In this document: piece after piece, positions 1 through 6,542 of the stretch
How the letters are laid out: each line of letters opens with the position of its first letter
Numbering within the stretch: the stretch's first letter is position 1
Assembly (NCBI GenBank): GCA_009925805.1
Contig: RFQF01000115.1
Span: 1-6,569 of the forward strand
Length of the DNA: 6,569 bases
Source of the DNA: Flavobacteriia bacterium
GTDB lineage: Bacteria > Bacteroidota > Bacteroidia > Flavobacteriales_D > Crocinitomicaceae
Direction: 5' to 3'
Notes under the pieces: model-generated
What the model saw: only the letters and a program-made list of their open reading frames with translations
Databases searched by the model: none
What the model was told of the DNA's origin: nothing
Made by a program: the position numbers and the translations under genes

Positions 1-2065
1 ATTTTTGTTCCTCATCAATCACCATTAATCCAAGGTCTTTAAAATGTACTTCCTTCCCTAAAATACCATGTGTGCCTACTAAAATATCAATCTTGCCTTC
101 CTTCACCTTGGCAATCGTTTCTTTTTTCTGTGAGGCAGATTTAAATCGGTTTAAGAAATCTATTTCGATTGGAAAATCTTTAAGTCTTTCCTTAAAGGTT
201 TTAAAATGCTGAAATGCTAAAATGGTTGTTGGAACCAACACTGCTACTTGCTTTCCGTCTATGGCTGCTTTAAATGCTGCACGAATAGCCACCTCGGTTT
301 TACCAAAACCAACATCTCCACATACCAATCGATCCATTGGTGCTGGCGCTTCCATGTCTTTTTTAACATCCATGGTTGCCTTAAATTGATCCACCGTATC
401 TTCGTACATGAAGGAAGCTTCCAGTTCATTTTGAAGGTAGGTGTCGGGGGAATAGGCGAAGCCCGGCTGCGCTTTTCGTTGGGCGTACAACTTAATCAGG
501 TCGTAGGCCAATTCCTTGATTTTCTTCTTGGTTTTATTTTTAAGGGTGGCCCAAGCTTGGGTACCTAGTTTGTTAACCTTTGGGATGGACCCTTCTTTTC
601 CCGTAAACTTAGAAATTCGGTGTAATGAATGGATTCCGACGTATAGTACGTCTCCGTCTTTATATACCAAGCGAACGGCTTCTTGAGGTTTCCCGTTAAC
701 GTCGATGGTCTCAAGTCCCGAGAACATGCCTACGCCGTGGTCAATGTGGGTGACATAATCTCCTTTTTGCAGGTTGTAGAGTTCTTTCAAGGTTAACGCC
801 TGACTTGCCTGACGAAATCCTTCTTTCAATTGGAACCGGTGGTAACGTTCAAAAACTTGGTGATCAGTATAGCAAACCAATTTCAAGGAGGGAAGAACGA
901 ATCCTTCATGCAACGCAAAGTGATTTCGTACAATGGGGAGTTCTTCTCCGGTATCTTCAAGTATCTGTTCAATGCGTTCTAGTTGACGGGGTTGGTTGGA
1001 GAAAAAGTGTATTTGGTAGTTTTGGGAATGATAGTGTGTTAAGTCGGCGCGGAGAAGCTCCATGTTTTTATTGAAGGCGGGTTGGGCATTGGTGGTAAAA
1101 TTAATTACGCAGGGCGTCAAGGGTTTTGAGCTGTTTCCCCATATTATTTGTGCATGATGTTGTAAGGAGTTTTGTAATTGTTCCAGGTTGAGGTAAAGCG
1201 CTTCCGGAGGGGTTAAAGGCAGGGTGGTTTTTGTTTCTTGGTAAATTTTTTCGGCTTTGTGGAACATTTTCTGAACGATGTCTTCCAATACTTGTGGGTG
1301 ATGGATCCAACAGAGGGCATCTTTGCCTAAGTAGGAAAACAAATCTCCCACCTCTTGCAATAATTTGCTTGATTGTACATTGGGAAGAATATTGAAAAAT
1401 TTGAAATGGGCTTTAGAAAGCTGGGAGGTTGCTTCAAAACTTCGGATAGACTCCACTTCATTGCCAAAAAATTCCACGCGGTAAGGTTGGTCCGAGGAAA
1501 AGGAAAAAACATCCAAAATACCTCCTCGAATGGCAAACTGACCGGGTTCATAAACAAAATCCACGCGTTCGAATCCGTATTCAAGGAGCAGGTCATTGAG
1601 GAAATCTTGCGTATAGTCCTTGCCTACCTCCAACTTCATGGTGAGATGTACCAATTTTCTTTGAGTTGGCACTTTTTCAAACAAGGCTTCAGGATAGGTA
1701 ACCACGAGCACCGATTTATCGGAATTCATGCGTTCTAATACTTCTGCGCGATAAACCACATTTGCGTTGTCGGTTTCCTCCAACTGATAGGGGGTTTTCA
1801 TGGAAGCCGGGAAGAACAAGGCTTTTTGTTGGTCGCTGCACAATCCTTGCAAATCGTTCAGAAAATACGCTGCAGATTCTTTATCATCGAGGATGAAAAC
1901 ATGTTTACCTTTCTTTAATTCGGTCAATGCAGTGGCGAAAAGCGCCAAGGATGAGCCGTAAAGACCTTCCCAACACAGCATTTTTTCTCCGTTACGCAAG
2001 TGATTCAAAGTTGCGCTTAGTTCCGGGGCATGTTGAGCTATTGCTAGCACTGAGGCATTTTCCAT
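1..2065 (-). CDS. mfd: Transcription-repair coupling factor Mfd, N-terminal 688 residues (cut by window edge)
   Basis: Mfd is a cytoplasmic ATP-driven DNA translocase that removes stalled RNA polymerase and recruits UvrA for nucleotide excision repair. I translated the frame from the ATG at 2065 to the left edge without meeting a stop. Residues 1-~350 form the UvrB-like module. Its Walker A region is degenerate (GLYGSSLA, 34-41), as known for Mfd. PGQFAIRGGILDVFS (174-188) is the conserved UvrB-homology motif, and R180, R196 and F200 align with the E. coli UvrA-contact residues R165, R181 and F185. The RNA-polymerase-interacting domain starts near GDYVTHIDHGVG (435-446). The RecG-like motor shows Walker A GDVGFGKTE (583-591), motif Ia VLVPTTILAFQH (609-620), GTHG (664-667) and the Walker B box DEEQ (684-687). 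Family members are about 1,100-1,150 residues, so roughly 40% (rest of the motor, C-terminal UvrA-masking domain) lies outside. It is the last visible gene of the usp-fbp-mfd run. Identity is essentially certain. Confidence 0.97.
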   Translation of the reverse strand, partial: MENASVLAIAQHAPELSATLNHLRNGEKMLCWEGLYGSSLALFATALTELKKGKHVFILDDKESAAYFLNDLQGLCSDQQKALFFPASMKTPYQLEETDNANVVYRAEVLERMNSDKSVLVVTYPEALFEKVPTQRKLVHLTMKLEVGKDYTQDFLNDLLLEYGFERVDFVYEPGQFAIRGGILDVFSFSSDQPYRVEFFGNEVESIRSFEATSQLSKAHFKFFNILPNVQSSKLLQEVGDLFSYLGKDALCWIHHPQVLEDIVQKMFHKAEKIYQETKTTLPLTPPEALYLNLEQLQNSLQHHAQIIWGNSSKPLTPCVINFTTNAQPAFNKNMELLRADLTHYHSQNYQIHFFSNQPRQLERIEQILEDTGEELPIVRNHFALHEGFVLPSLKLVCYTDHQVFERYHRFQLKEGFRQASQALTLKELYNLQKGDYVTHIDHGVGMFSGLETIDVNGKPQEAVRLVYKDGDVLYVGIHSLHRISKFTGKEGSIPKVNKLGTQAWATLKNKTKKKIKELAYDLIKLYAQRKAQPGFAYSPDTYLQNELEASFMYEDTVDQFKATMDVKKDMEAPAPMDRLVCGDVGFGKTEVAIRAAFKAAIDGKQVAVLVPTTILAFQHFKTFKERLKDFPIEIDFLNRFKSASQKKETIAKVKEGKIDILVGTHGILGKEVHFKDLGLMVIDEEQK

Positions 2066-2073
2066 GCGGCCTG

Positions 2074-2081
2074 CAAAGGTA
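2074..2081 (-). promoter_or_regulatory. Candidate internal -7 element (TACCTTTG) for mfd
   Basis: On the minus strand the 42-nt spacer between fbp and mfd contains TACCTTTG, an exact match to the Bacteroidota sigma-factor -7 consensus TAnnTTTG. It ends 8 nt before the mfd ATG, so a transcript from it would have almost no leader. I see no TTG (-33) at the usual 17-23 nt spacing; the nearest is 27 nt upstream, overlapping the fbp stop. The motif is seen; promoter activity is inferred. Confidence 0.35.
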
Positions 2082-2107
2082 GAAAAAGGATTAATTCTTG
2101 GGGGATA

Positions 2108-3064
2108 TCAAGCTAAAAAAGCCATGGCTTTTTCTACCATCCATTTCGATCCTACGTAATAGGGTGCGCGTTGATGCAACGAGGTAGGCGATATTTCGAG
2201 TATTCGTTTTCTTCCGGTAGTCGCAAGCCCTCCGGCCTGCTCTGCAATCCAAGCCAAAGGATTACACTCGTACAGCAAGCGCAGGCGTCCTTGGGGTGAG
2301 GCGGGCACCTCGGGGTAAATATAAATGCCTCCTTTGATCAAATTGCGATGAAAGTCTGCTACCAAAGACCCAATATATCTGCCCGAATAAGGCATTCCGG
2401 TTTGATTCTCACGGCTTTGGCAATACTGGATATAACGAACTAAGCCTTGCTCGCATTCTTGGATATTCCCTTCGTTCATCGAATAAATTCGGCCATTTTC
2501 CGGCATTCGCATGGTCTCATGGGACAGCATAAATTGTTCTTTTACGGGATCCAAGGTATACCCATCCACACCGTTTCCGGTCGTGTAGACCAGCATGGTC
2601 GAAGACCCGTACAAGACGTAACCCGCGAACACTTGTTCCGTGCCTGGCTGCAACATGTCGTTTAAATCGGGCATCGTTCCTTTTGGTGAAATCCTTCGGT
2701 ACACGGAAAAAATGGTACCTATGGAAACATTTACATCGATGTTGCTTGAACCGTCGAGGGGATCAAAAAGCACCACATATTCCCCATTCAGCCCTGCATC
2801 CGAAGGAAAGGCTAGGTAATCGTCGTTTTCCTCAGAAGCAATGGCACAAACGATTCCACAGGATTGAAAGGCACGGATGAACGCCTCATCCGCCAAGACG
2901 TCTAATTTCTGTTGTGCTTCGCCTTGCACATTTAAGTTGCCTTGTTGGCCCAGAACGTGTTCAAGTAATCCAGCTCTTCGTATATCTAAACTGAGTGAAA
3001 TCGCAGGCTCAGAAATGGCTTGAATTAGGGTAGCTAAATCCTTGGAGGAAATTGGTTCCTTCAT
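2108..3064 (-). CDS. fbp: Fructose-1,6-bisphosphatase class I
   Basis: Hydrolyses fructose-1,6-bisphosphate to fructose-6-phosphate plus phosphate, the committed step of gluconeogenesis, in the cytoplasm with Mg2+. The 318-residue protein carries the full class I signature. It has the metal ligands E78-E79 (SEEN), the DPLDGSSNID loop (101-110) and E266 in LLYECNPLAW. Substrate-site segments are YSMNEGN (194-200), GRYIGSLVADFHR (228-240) and GGIYIYPE (245-252). It resembles the E. coli enzyme closely along its length, but the N-terminus is about 12 residues shorter, lacking the TLGEFIVEKQ-like segment. The start is fixed: one codon (TTC) upstream lies the stop of the preceding gene in the same frame, so no extension is possible. 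The position equivalent to pig K112 (AMP site) is E95, and pig K274 corresponds to R260. It sits 3 nt after the stress-protein gene and 42 nt before mfd, so it is probably co-transcribed. Function is certain; allosteric behaviour is open. Confidence 0.96.
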   Translation of the reverse strand: MKEPISSKDLATLIQAISEPAISLSLDIRRAGLLEHVLGQQGNLNVQGEAQQKLDVLADEAFIRAFQSCGIVCAIASEENDDYLAFPSDAGLNGEYVVLFDPLDGSSNIDVNVSIGTIFSVYRRISPKGTMPDLNDMLQPGTEQVFAGYVLYGSSTMLVYTTGNGVDGYTLDPVKEQFMLSHETMRMPENGRIYSMNEGNIQECEQGLVRYIQYCQSRENQTGMPYSGRYIGSLVADFHRNLIKGGIYIYPEVPASPQGRLRLLYECNPLAWIAEQAGGLATTGRKRILEISPTSLHQRAPYYVGSKWMVEKAMAFLA

Positions 3065-3067
3065 GAA

Positions 3068-3889
3068 TTAAACAAACCAATTTGCGTAAACCTCCTGGGT
3101 TTGAACCGGGTTAAGAATGAGTACCGGAATTAAGGCGTCGTTGGTAATGATTTGCTGCTCGTAATTCGCGTTAAAAATCCCCAAAAAGCTCGTACGATTC
3201 AGGTTCATGATAGCAATTAAGTCGGCATCAATACTCCTTGCATGACGGATAACTTCATGCTGAAAATCCTTGCTTGGAAGAATCTCAGCATCCATTGCAA
3301 TGTTCCGCTCTTTAAAGTAACGGGTACAAAAGGCAACATGGTCTTTCAATTCTTCTTTAAGGTCCTCATCCGATTCTGAAGGCGTAACGATGTGCACTTT
3401 TGAATTAAAATAACCTGCAAGTTTCGCAACGGTGGATAATTTCTGCAAGGTTTCGCTGTGTAAATCCAAAGGAACAACGATAGAATTGAACCCCCCAGAT
3501 TTAACTTGTTTCTCTTGCACAATAACGAAAGGAGTTTGCGAACTGGTCACCACACGTAATGCATGACTTCCAACTACATTTTGCCATCCATGAGCCCCGT
3601 GCGTTCCCATAAAAATCAATTCCGCCTGATGTTCTTCAGCAAACAAGGAAATATCTTTGAAAATATTCCCTACTCTTACGTTGTTGGTTAACGTCACGCC
3701 TTCCTGGGCATTATTTGCGATAATTTCATCAATTTTATTCACCGCATCATTGATTTTATCGGTGTCACTAACTACGTGTAAAATGTGAATTGTAGTGTGC
3801 GATTTAGAGGATGTTTCAATAGCATGACGAAGGGCAATGTCCGCAACAGACGTAAAGTCGTGAGGAACAATAAATGATTTGTGTTTCAT
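3068..3889 (-). CDS. Universal stress protein, tandem Usp (UspA-like) domains
   Basis: A 273-residue soluble protein made of two Usp domains in one chain, a common Bacteroidota arrangement. Domain 1 (about 3-127) starts with the strand KSFIVPHDFT, whose D11 matches the adenine-contacting Asp of ATP-binding Usp proteins. It ends with GTHGAHGWQNVVGSHALRVV (95-114), a G-x2-G-x8-GS nucleotide loop. Domain 2 (about 133-261) keeps the first strand (SIVVPLD, 136-142), but the matching loop reads MNLNRTSFLGIFNANYE with no glycine pattern, so it probably does not bind ATP. There is no signal peptide or membrane segment. Usp proteins act in survival under starvation, oxygen limitation or other stress, usually through ATP-dependent partner binding; the partner here cannot be read from sequence. 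It is the first gene of the operon with fbp (3-nt gap) and mfd. Family assignment is firm; the cellular role is inferred only broadly. Confidence 0.93.
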   Translation of the reverse strand: MKHKSFIVPHDFTSVADIALRHAIETSSKSHTTIHILHVVSDTDKINDAVNKIDEIIANNAQEGVTLTNNVRVGNIFKDISLFAEEHQAELIFMGTHGAHGWQNVVGSHALRVVTSSQTPFVIVQEKQVKSGGFNSIVVPLDLHSETLQKLSTVAKLAGYFNSKVHIVTPSESDEDLKEELKDHVAFCTRYFKERNIAMDAEILPSKDFQHEVIRHARSIDADLIAIMNLNRTSFLGIFNANYEQQIITNDALIPVLILNPVQTQEVYANWFV

Positions 3890-3909
3890 AAATTAAGTAT
3901 ATTTCATGA

Positions 3910-3917
3910 CAAATTTA
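3910..3917 (-). promoter_or_regulatory. Candidate -7 element (TAAATTTG) of the usp-fbp-mfd operon
   Basis: Read on the minus strand, TAAATTTG matches the Bacteroidota -7 consensus TAnnTTTG exactly and ends 20 nt before the stress-protein ATG at 3889, giving an expected leader of roughly 10-15 nt. No TTG -33 box is visible at the standard spacing, so the promoter may be weak or activator-dependent. Promoter use is inferred. Confidence 0.45.
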
Positions 3918-3926
3918 ATGGAAAGT

Positions 3927-3940
3927 TCCTACATTTAGGA
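3927..3940. repeat. Short perfect inverted repeat TCCTA-catt-TAGGA, possible operator
   Basis: Two 5-bp arms separated by 4 nt, immediately followed by GCCTA, so the TAGGA arm can also pair in an overlapping TAGG-ag-CCTA palindrome (3936-3945). It lies just upstream of the minus-strand -7 element, where an activator or repressor of the stress operon could bind. A 5-bp palindrome can arise by chance, so this is only a candidate. Confidence 0.25.
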
Positions 3941-3999
3941 GCCTAACAGCACATTAATATTTGAAAATTGTCAGGTTTATTTAATACGGGTAAACAGGT

Positions 4000-5520
4000 G
4001 TGAAGATAATTGGAAGGCTAATAAAAAAAACAACCGAAATTGGTTATCGCAGGATTAATCGAAAAATGTTGGGTCACCAACATCAGGAGCTCGTATTGCG
4101 CAACCTGTTAATCAAAGCAAAAAGTACCGATTTCGGAAATGCCCATGATTTTGTTAAAATCCTTAAAAGAAAGGACTTTATAGCAATTTTTCAGGAGAAA
4201 GTACCCATTGAGGATTATGAAGATTTCCATGAAAAGTGGTTAAAACATACGATTAACGGTAAAACGGATTGCACCTGGCCAGGAAAAATAAAATACTTTG
4301 CGCTTTCCTCTGGAACCACAGGAAGCCCAAGTAAACGTATTCCCGTGAGTATCGATATGATTCGGTCCTTTCAACGCAGCAGCATACGCCAATACGCCAA
4401 TTTACATACCTTAGATCTAGACGAGTATTTTTTTGGTTCCTCCGGATTGGCTGTTGGGGGCTCGAGTAAACTAAAAAAAATTGGAGAGCGCTATGAAGGA
4501 GATTTGAGCGGTATACTCAAAAAACATGCTTCAATTTTAGTAAAACCGATTACCAAACCCAACAATAACATCGCACAAATTTCGGATTGGAACTTGAAAT
4601 TGAATGCGATGGTGGATCAAGCTCCCAAGTGGAATATTGGCATTATTGCAGGAATTCCAAGTTGGTGTGTCATGCTCATGGAGCGCATCGTGGAAAAATA
4701 TAAATTAACCTCCATCCATGATCTTTGGCCTAATCTCAGGGTATACGCTCATGGCGGTGTTTATATGGAGCCCTATGAAGCACGCCTAAAGAAACTGAGT
4801 TCAAAACCCATTTTCCTGTTAGATACCTACCTTGCCAGTGAAGGGTATTTTGCCTTTCAAACAAGCCCAGAAGAGAAAGGGATGAAATTGTTGTTGAACA
4901 GTGGTATATTCTTCGAATTTATTCCATTTGACTCCCGTTTTTTCAATGAAGATGGAGAGTTAGTTTCCAACACCAAAGCCTTGAGTTTAAGTGAAGTTAA
5001 AGAAGGGGTCGACTACGCGCTCGTCATCACCACCAACGCTGGACTTTGGCGATATCTCATTGGTGATTTGGTACGTTTTGTAGATGTTCGAGATCACCGA
5101 CTCATCATATCGGGAAGGATAAAACAATTCTTGAGTTTATGTGGCGAGCACCTTTCGCTCGATAATATCAACCAAGGATTACATTTGCTAAATGCTACGA
5201 AACCGCGAGTTGGTGCAGAATTTACCATCCTGGTTGACAAAGAACATCAACTCCACCATTGGTTCGTTGAACTGTTGGATTCTGAGGATGATCCCGAAAA
5301 TATCATGCGCGAATTGGACGGTATTCTTTGCCAACTGAATGACGACTATGCTTCAGCAAGAAAGTACAATTTGGCGAACCCAAAGATAACTGTGGTTCCC
5401 TCGGGCACTTTCTACAACTTTATGCAATCCTTTACAAAATTTGGCTCTCAAACCAAAATGCCGCGGGTACTCAACGATAAACAACGTAAAGATTGGCTTG
5501 CGTTTCTGGGTAAAAGTTAA
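4000..5520 (+). CDS. GH3-family (auxin-responsive GH3-like) acyl-adenylate/amide synthetase, substrate unknown
   Basis: A 506-residue member of the GH3 family in the adenylate-forming (ANL-type) superfamily. Plant members adenylate a carboxylic acid such as a hormone and transfer it to an amino acid; bacterial members are mostly uncharacterised. The family motifs appear in order. The phosphate-binding loop is FALSSGTTGSPSKRIPVS (100-117). YLASEGYFAF (277-286) corresponds to the plant second motif. TNAGLWRYLIGDLVRF (345-360) corresponds to the plant GLYRYRVGDV motif. SGRIKQFLSLCGEHLS (371-386) forms the domain hinge, and the C-terminal Q-x-K-x-P-R is Q484, K486, P488, R489. There is no signal peptide, so it is cytoplasmic. 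The start is GTG at 4000. The next ATG (M23) would remove the MKIIGRLIKKT segment, which resembles the usual bacterial GH3 N-terminus. It is divergent from the usp operon and tail-to-tail with the PorP/SprF gene, sharing TTAA for both stops. The family call is firm; substrate and product are unknown. Confidence 0.92.
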   Translation: MKIIGRLIKKTTEIGYRRINRKMLGHQHQELVLRNLLIKAKSTDFGNAHDFVKILKRKDFIAIFQEKVPIEDYEDFHEKWLKHTINGKTDCTWPGKIKYFALSSGTTGSPSKRIPVSIDMIRSFQRSSIRQYANLHTLDLDEYFFGSSGLAVGGSSKLKKIGERYEGDLSGILKKHASILVKPITKPNNNIAQISDWNLKLNAMVDQAPKWNIGIIAGIPSWCVMLMERIVEKYKLTSIHDLWPNLRVYAHGGVYMEPYEARLKKLSSKPIFLLDTYLASEGYFAFQTSPEEKGMKLLLNSGIFFEFIPFDSRFFNEDGELVSNTKALSLSEVKEGVDYALVITTNAGLWRYLIGDLVRFVDVRDHRLIISGRIKQFLSLCGEHLSLDNINQGLHLLNATKPRVGAEFTILVDKEHQLHHWFVELLDSEDDPENIMRELDGILCQLNDDYASARKYNLANPKITVVPSGTFYNFMQSFTKFGSQTKMPRVLNDKQRKDWLAFLGKS

Positions 5521-5526
5521 CCAATC
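5491..5526. terminator. Weak inverted repeat straddling the convergent stop codons
   Basis: GATTGG (5491-5496) and CCAATC (5521-5526) are perfect 6-bp complementary arms flanking the shared TTAA, with a further CTT/AAG pair inside. The 24-nt loop is long. Just downstream, CGCT (5530-5533) and AGCG (5542-5545) form a 4-bp hairpin followed by five T on the plus strand (5548-5552). Either could end GH3 transcription inside the neighbour, but both are marginal by stem length. Confidence 0.2.
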
Positions 5527-6542
5527 CTGCGCTTATTGAATAGCGAGTTTTTCGTAAAAGAATACGAACAAGAGAATTCCAACGAACTTTGATATGCCCG
5601 AGCAATTTTGGATAGCTCTACATCATAACTCACCCCAAATTGTATCCCTCCAATATCCAATAAAAAGGTAGGAGACAACGTTCCTGTGGAGCTCACATAG
5701 GTGCCAAAACACACATAGGCGTCATTTTTCAAGCGCGTCAATTCAGCGGTTTGTTGCATTTTGAGTTTTACGAGTGCGGCATAGCGTCCTAAATAATGCT
5801 TACCCTGCAGGAGTTGCATGGTTTTAAGTTCGATGGCATAATTTCGGCTCAAAGCAAGTTCGGCTTCTGCATGCATTCCCACTTTGGTATATAAACGGTC
5901 GAGGGTGATTTCATTATACCTGAGTTTAGGCCGATTCAAGTGTTGCGCAACAAATCCCAAGTTCATGGTATTAAGCCGACTGTTGCCAACTTGCTTCGCG
6001 CTATTGATTAAGGCAAACGAAATGCCTGCAGAAGCATCAACATAACTAAATTTCGGGATTTGATTTGGTTCATTAACGGCCATGTTTGGGTCGAAAGCAC
6101 TGCCATTCCATTGCGAATACCATTGCAGTTTCGATAAATCTGCCGATCGGTTTGTATAGGCCAATTGTATTCCTGCCGAAACTCGGGTCTTTGGTGAGGT
6201 CACCAAGTGGCCGCTCAAGGTGCCTCCAAGAGCATTGTTCCCAAACTTGGACAATCCCCCAACATCGCGTAAAAAATGCAGACCAGCCCCAAGATAGGAG
6301 CGGTTATTGAATGCGTTTTTTCCGAAAGTAAATTCCGCACTTCCCAGGGTTGTCGAAAACGAAGTCCCCGAACCTACCCACTGATTTTTTTGCTGGAGCG
6401 AAAAGCGTTCAAACCCATCAAACTTACCTGCTGTGGATGGATTCAAGACCAATAAACATTTATCGTATTGGGTAAAAAACAAATCTTGGGCTCGAAGGAT
6501 GAAACAAGAAAACAGCGCCCCAAAAAAAACTGCACTTTTCAT
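5517..6542 (-). CDS. PorP/SprF-family type IX secretion system membrane protein
   Basis: A 341-residue outer-membrane beta-barrel-type protein of the PorP/SprF family, whose characterised members support type IX secretion or gliding-adhesin (SprB) export. The N-terminal signal peptide is MKSAVFFGALFSCFILRAQ, with likely cleavage after AQ, giving a mature start DLFFTQY. Family landmarks are FTQYDKCLLVLNPSTAG (23-39), QKNQWVGSGTSF (51-62) and YLGAGLHFLRDVGGLSKFG (83-101). RVSAGIQLAYT (120-130), YVDASAGISFAL (167-178) and NLGFVAQHLNRP (194-205) follow. The closing strands are IQFGVSYDVELSKI (300-313) and LEFSCSYSF (321-329), with a basic tail NKRR. Length is typical of the family. I chose the ATG at 6542; an in-frame TTG two codons upstream is less likely. 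Only 27 nt of upstream sequence is visible, so its promoter or operon partners are unknown. The visible neighbour (GH3) is convergent and unrelated. Which secreted cargo it serves cannot be inferred. Confidence 0.88.
   Translation of the reverse strand: MKSAVFFGALFSCFILRAQDLFFTQYDKCLLVLNPSTAGKFDGFERFSLQQKNQWVGSGTSFSTTLGSAEFTFGKNAFNNRSYLGAGLHFLRDVGGLSKFGNNALGGTLSGHLVTSPKTRVSAGIQLAYTNRSADLSKLQWYSQWNGSAFDPNMAVNEPNQIPKFSYVDASAGISFALINSAKQVGNSRLNTMNLGFVAQHLNRPKLRYNEITLDRLYTKVGMHAEAELALSRNYAIELKTMQLLQGKHYLGRYAALVKLKMQQTAELTRLKNDAYVCFGTYVSSTGTLSPTFLLDIGGIQFGVSYDVELSKIARAYQSSLEFSCSYSFTKNSLFNKRRIG

Larger units (their letters stand above)
3890..3999. promoter_or_regulatory. Divergent intergenic region between usp operon and GH3 gene
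   Basis: This 110-nt AT-rich spacer separates two divergent start codons and must hold the control signals for both transcription units. It contains the minus-strand -7 element and the palindrome listed separately. On the GH3 side I see only a degenerate element (AATATTTG, 3955-3962, one mismatch to TAnnTTTG), with no matching -33 TTG. Only a weak purine stretch (ACAGG) lies before the GTG start. I see no riboswitch-like or RNA-gene structure. Confidence 0.6.

Noticed and set aside
248..1738. Plus-strand and alternate minus-strand open frames of about 70-120 codons across the mfd region
   Set aside because: They lie opposite or out of frame with an uninterrupted, motif-rich Mfd frame and show no family features of their own.
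1..2065. Possible frameshift or pseudogene in mfd
   Set aside because: I read every codon of the frame from 2065 to the left edge and found no stop. The motifs stay in register.
2447..2880. Short plus-strand open frames opposite fbp
   Set aside because: They overlap the highly conserved FBPase core on the other strand and look like antisense shadows.
3065..3085. TTGGTTTG on the minus strand as a promoter for fbp
   Set aside because: It breaks the TA of TAnnTTTG and sits inside the stress-protein C-terminus only a few bases from fbp. Co-transcription explains fbp better.
4066..5520. ATG at M23 as the GH3 start in place of GTG
   Set aside because: Residues 1-22 (MKIIGRLIKKTTEIG...) resemble the usual N-terminus of bacterial GH3 proteins, so dropping them would truncate a family-conserved helix.
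6486..6542. Lipoprotein signal (LFSC) in the PorP/SprF N-terminus
   Set aside because: Phe at the -2 position does not fit a lipobox well, the cysteine sits inside the hydrophobic core, and the family uses ordinary signal peptides cut after AQ.
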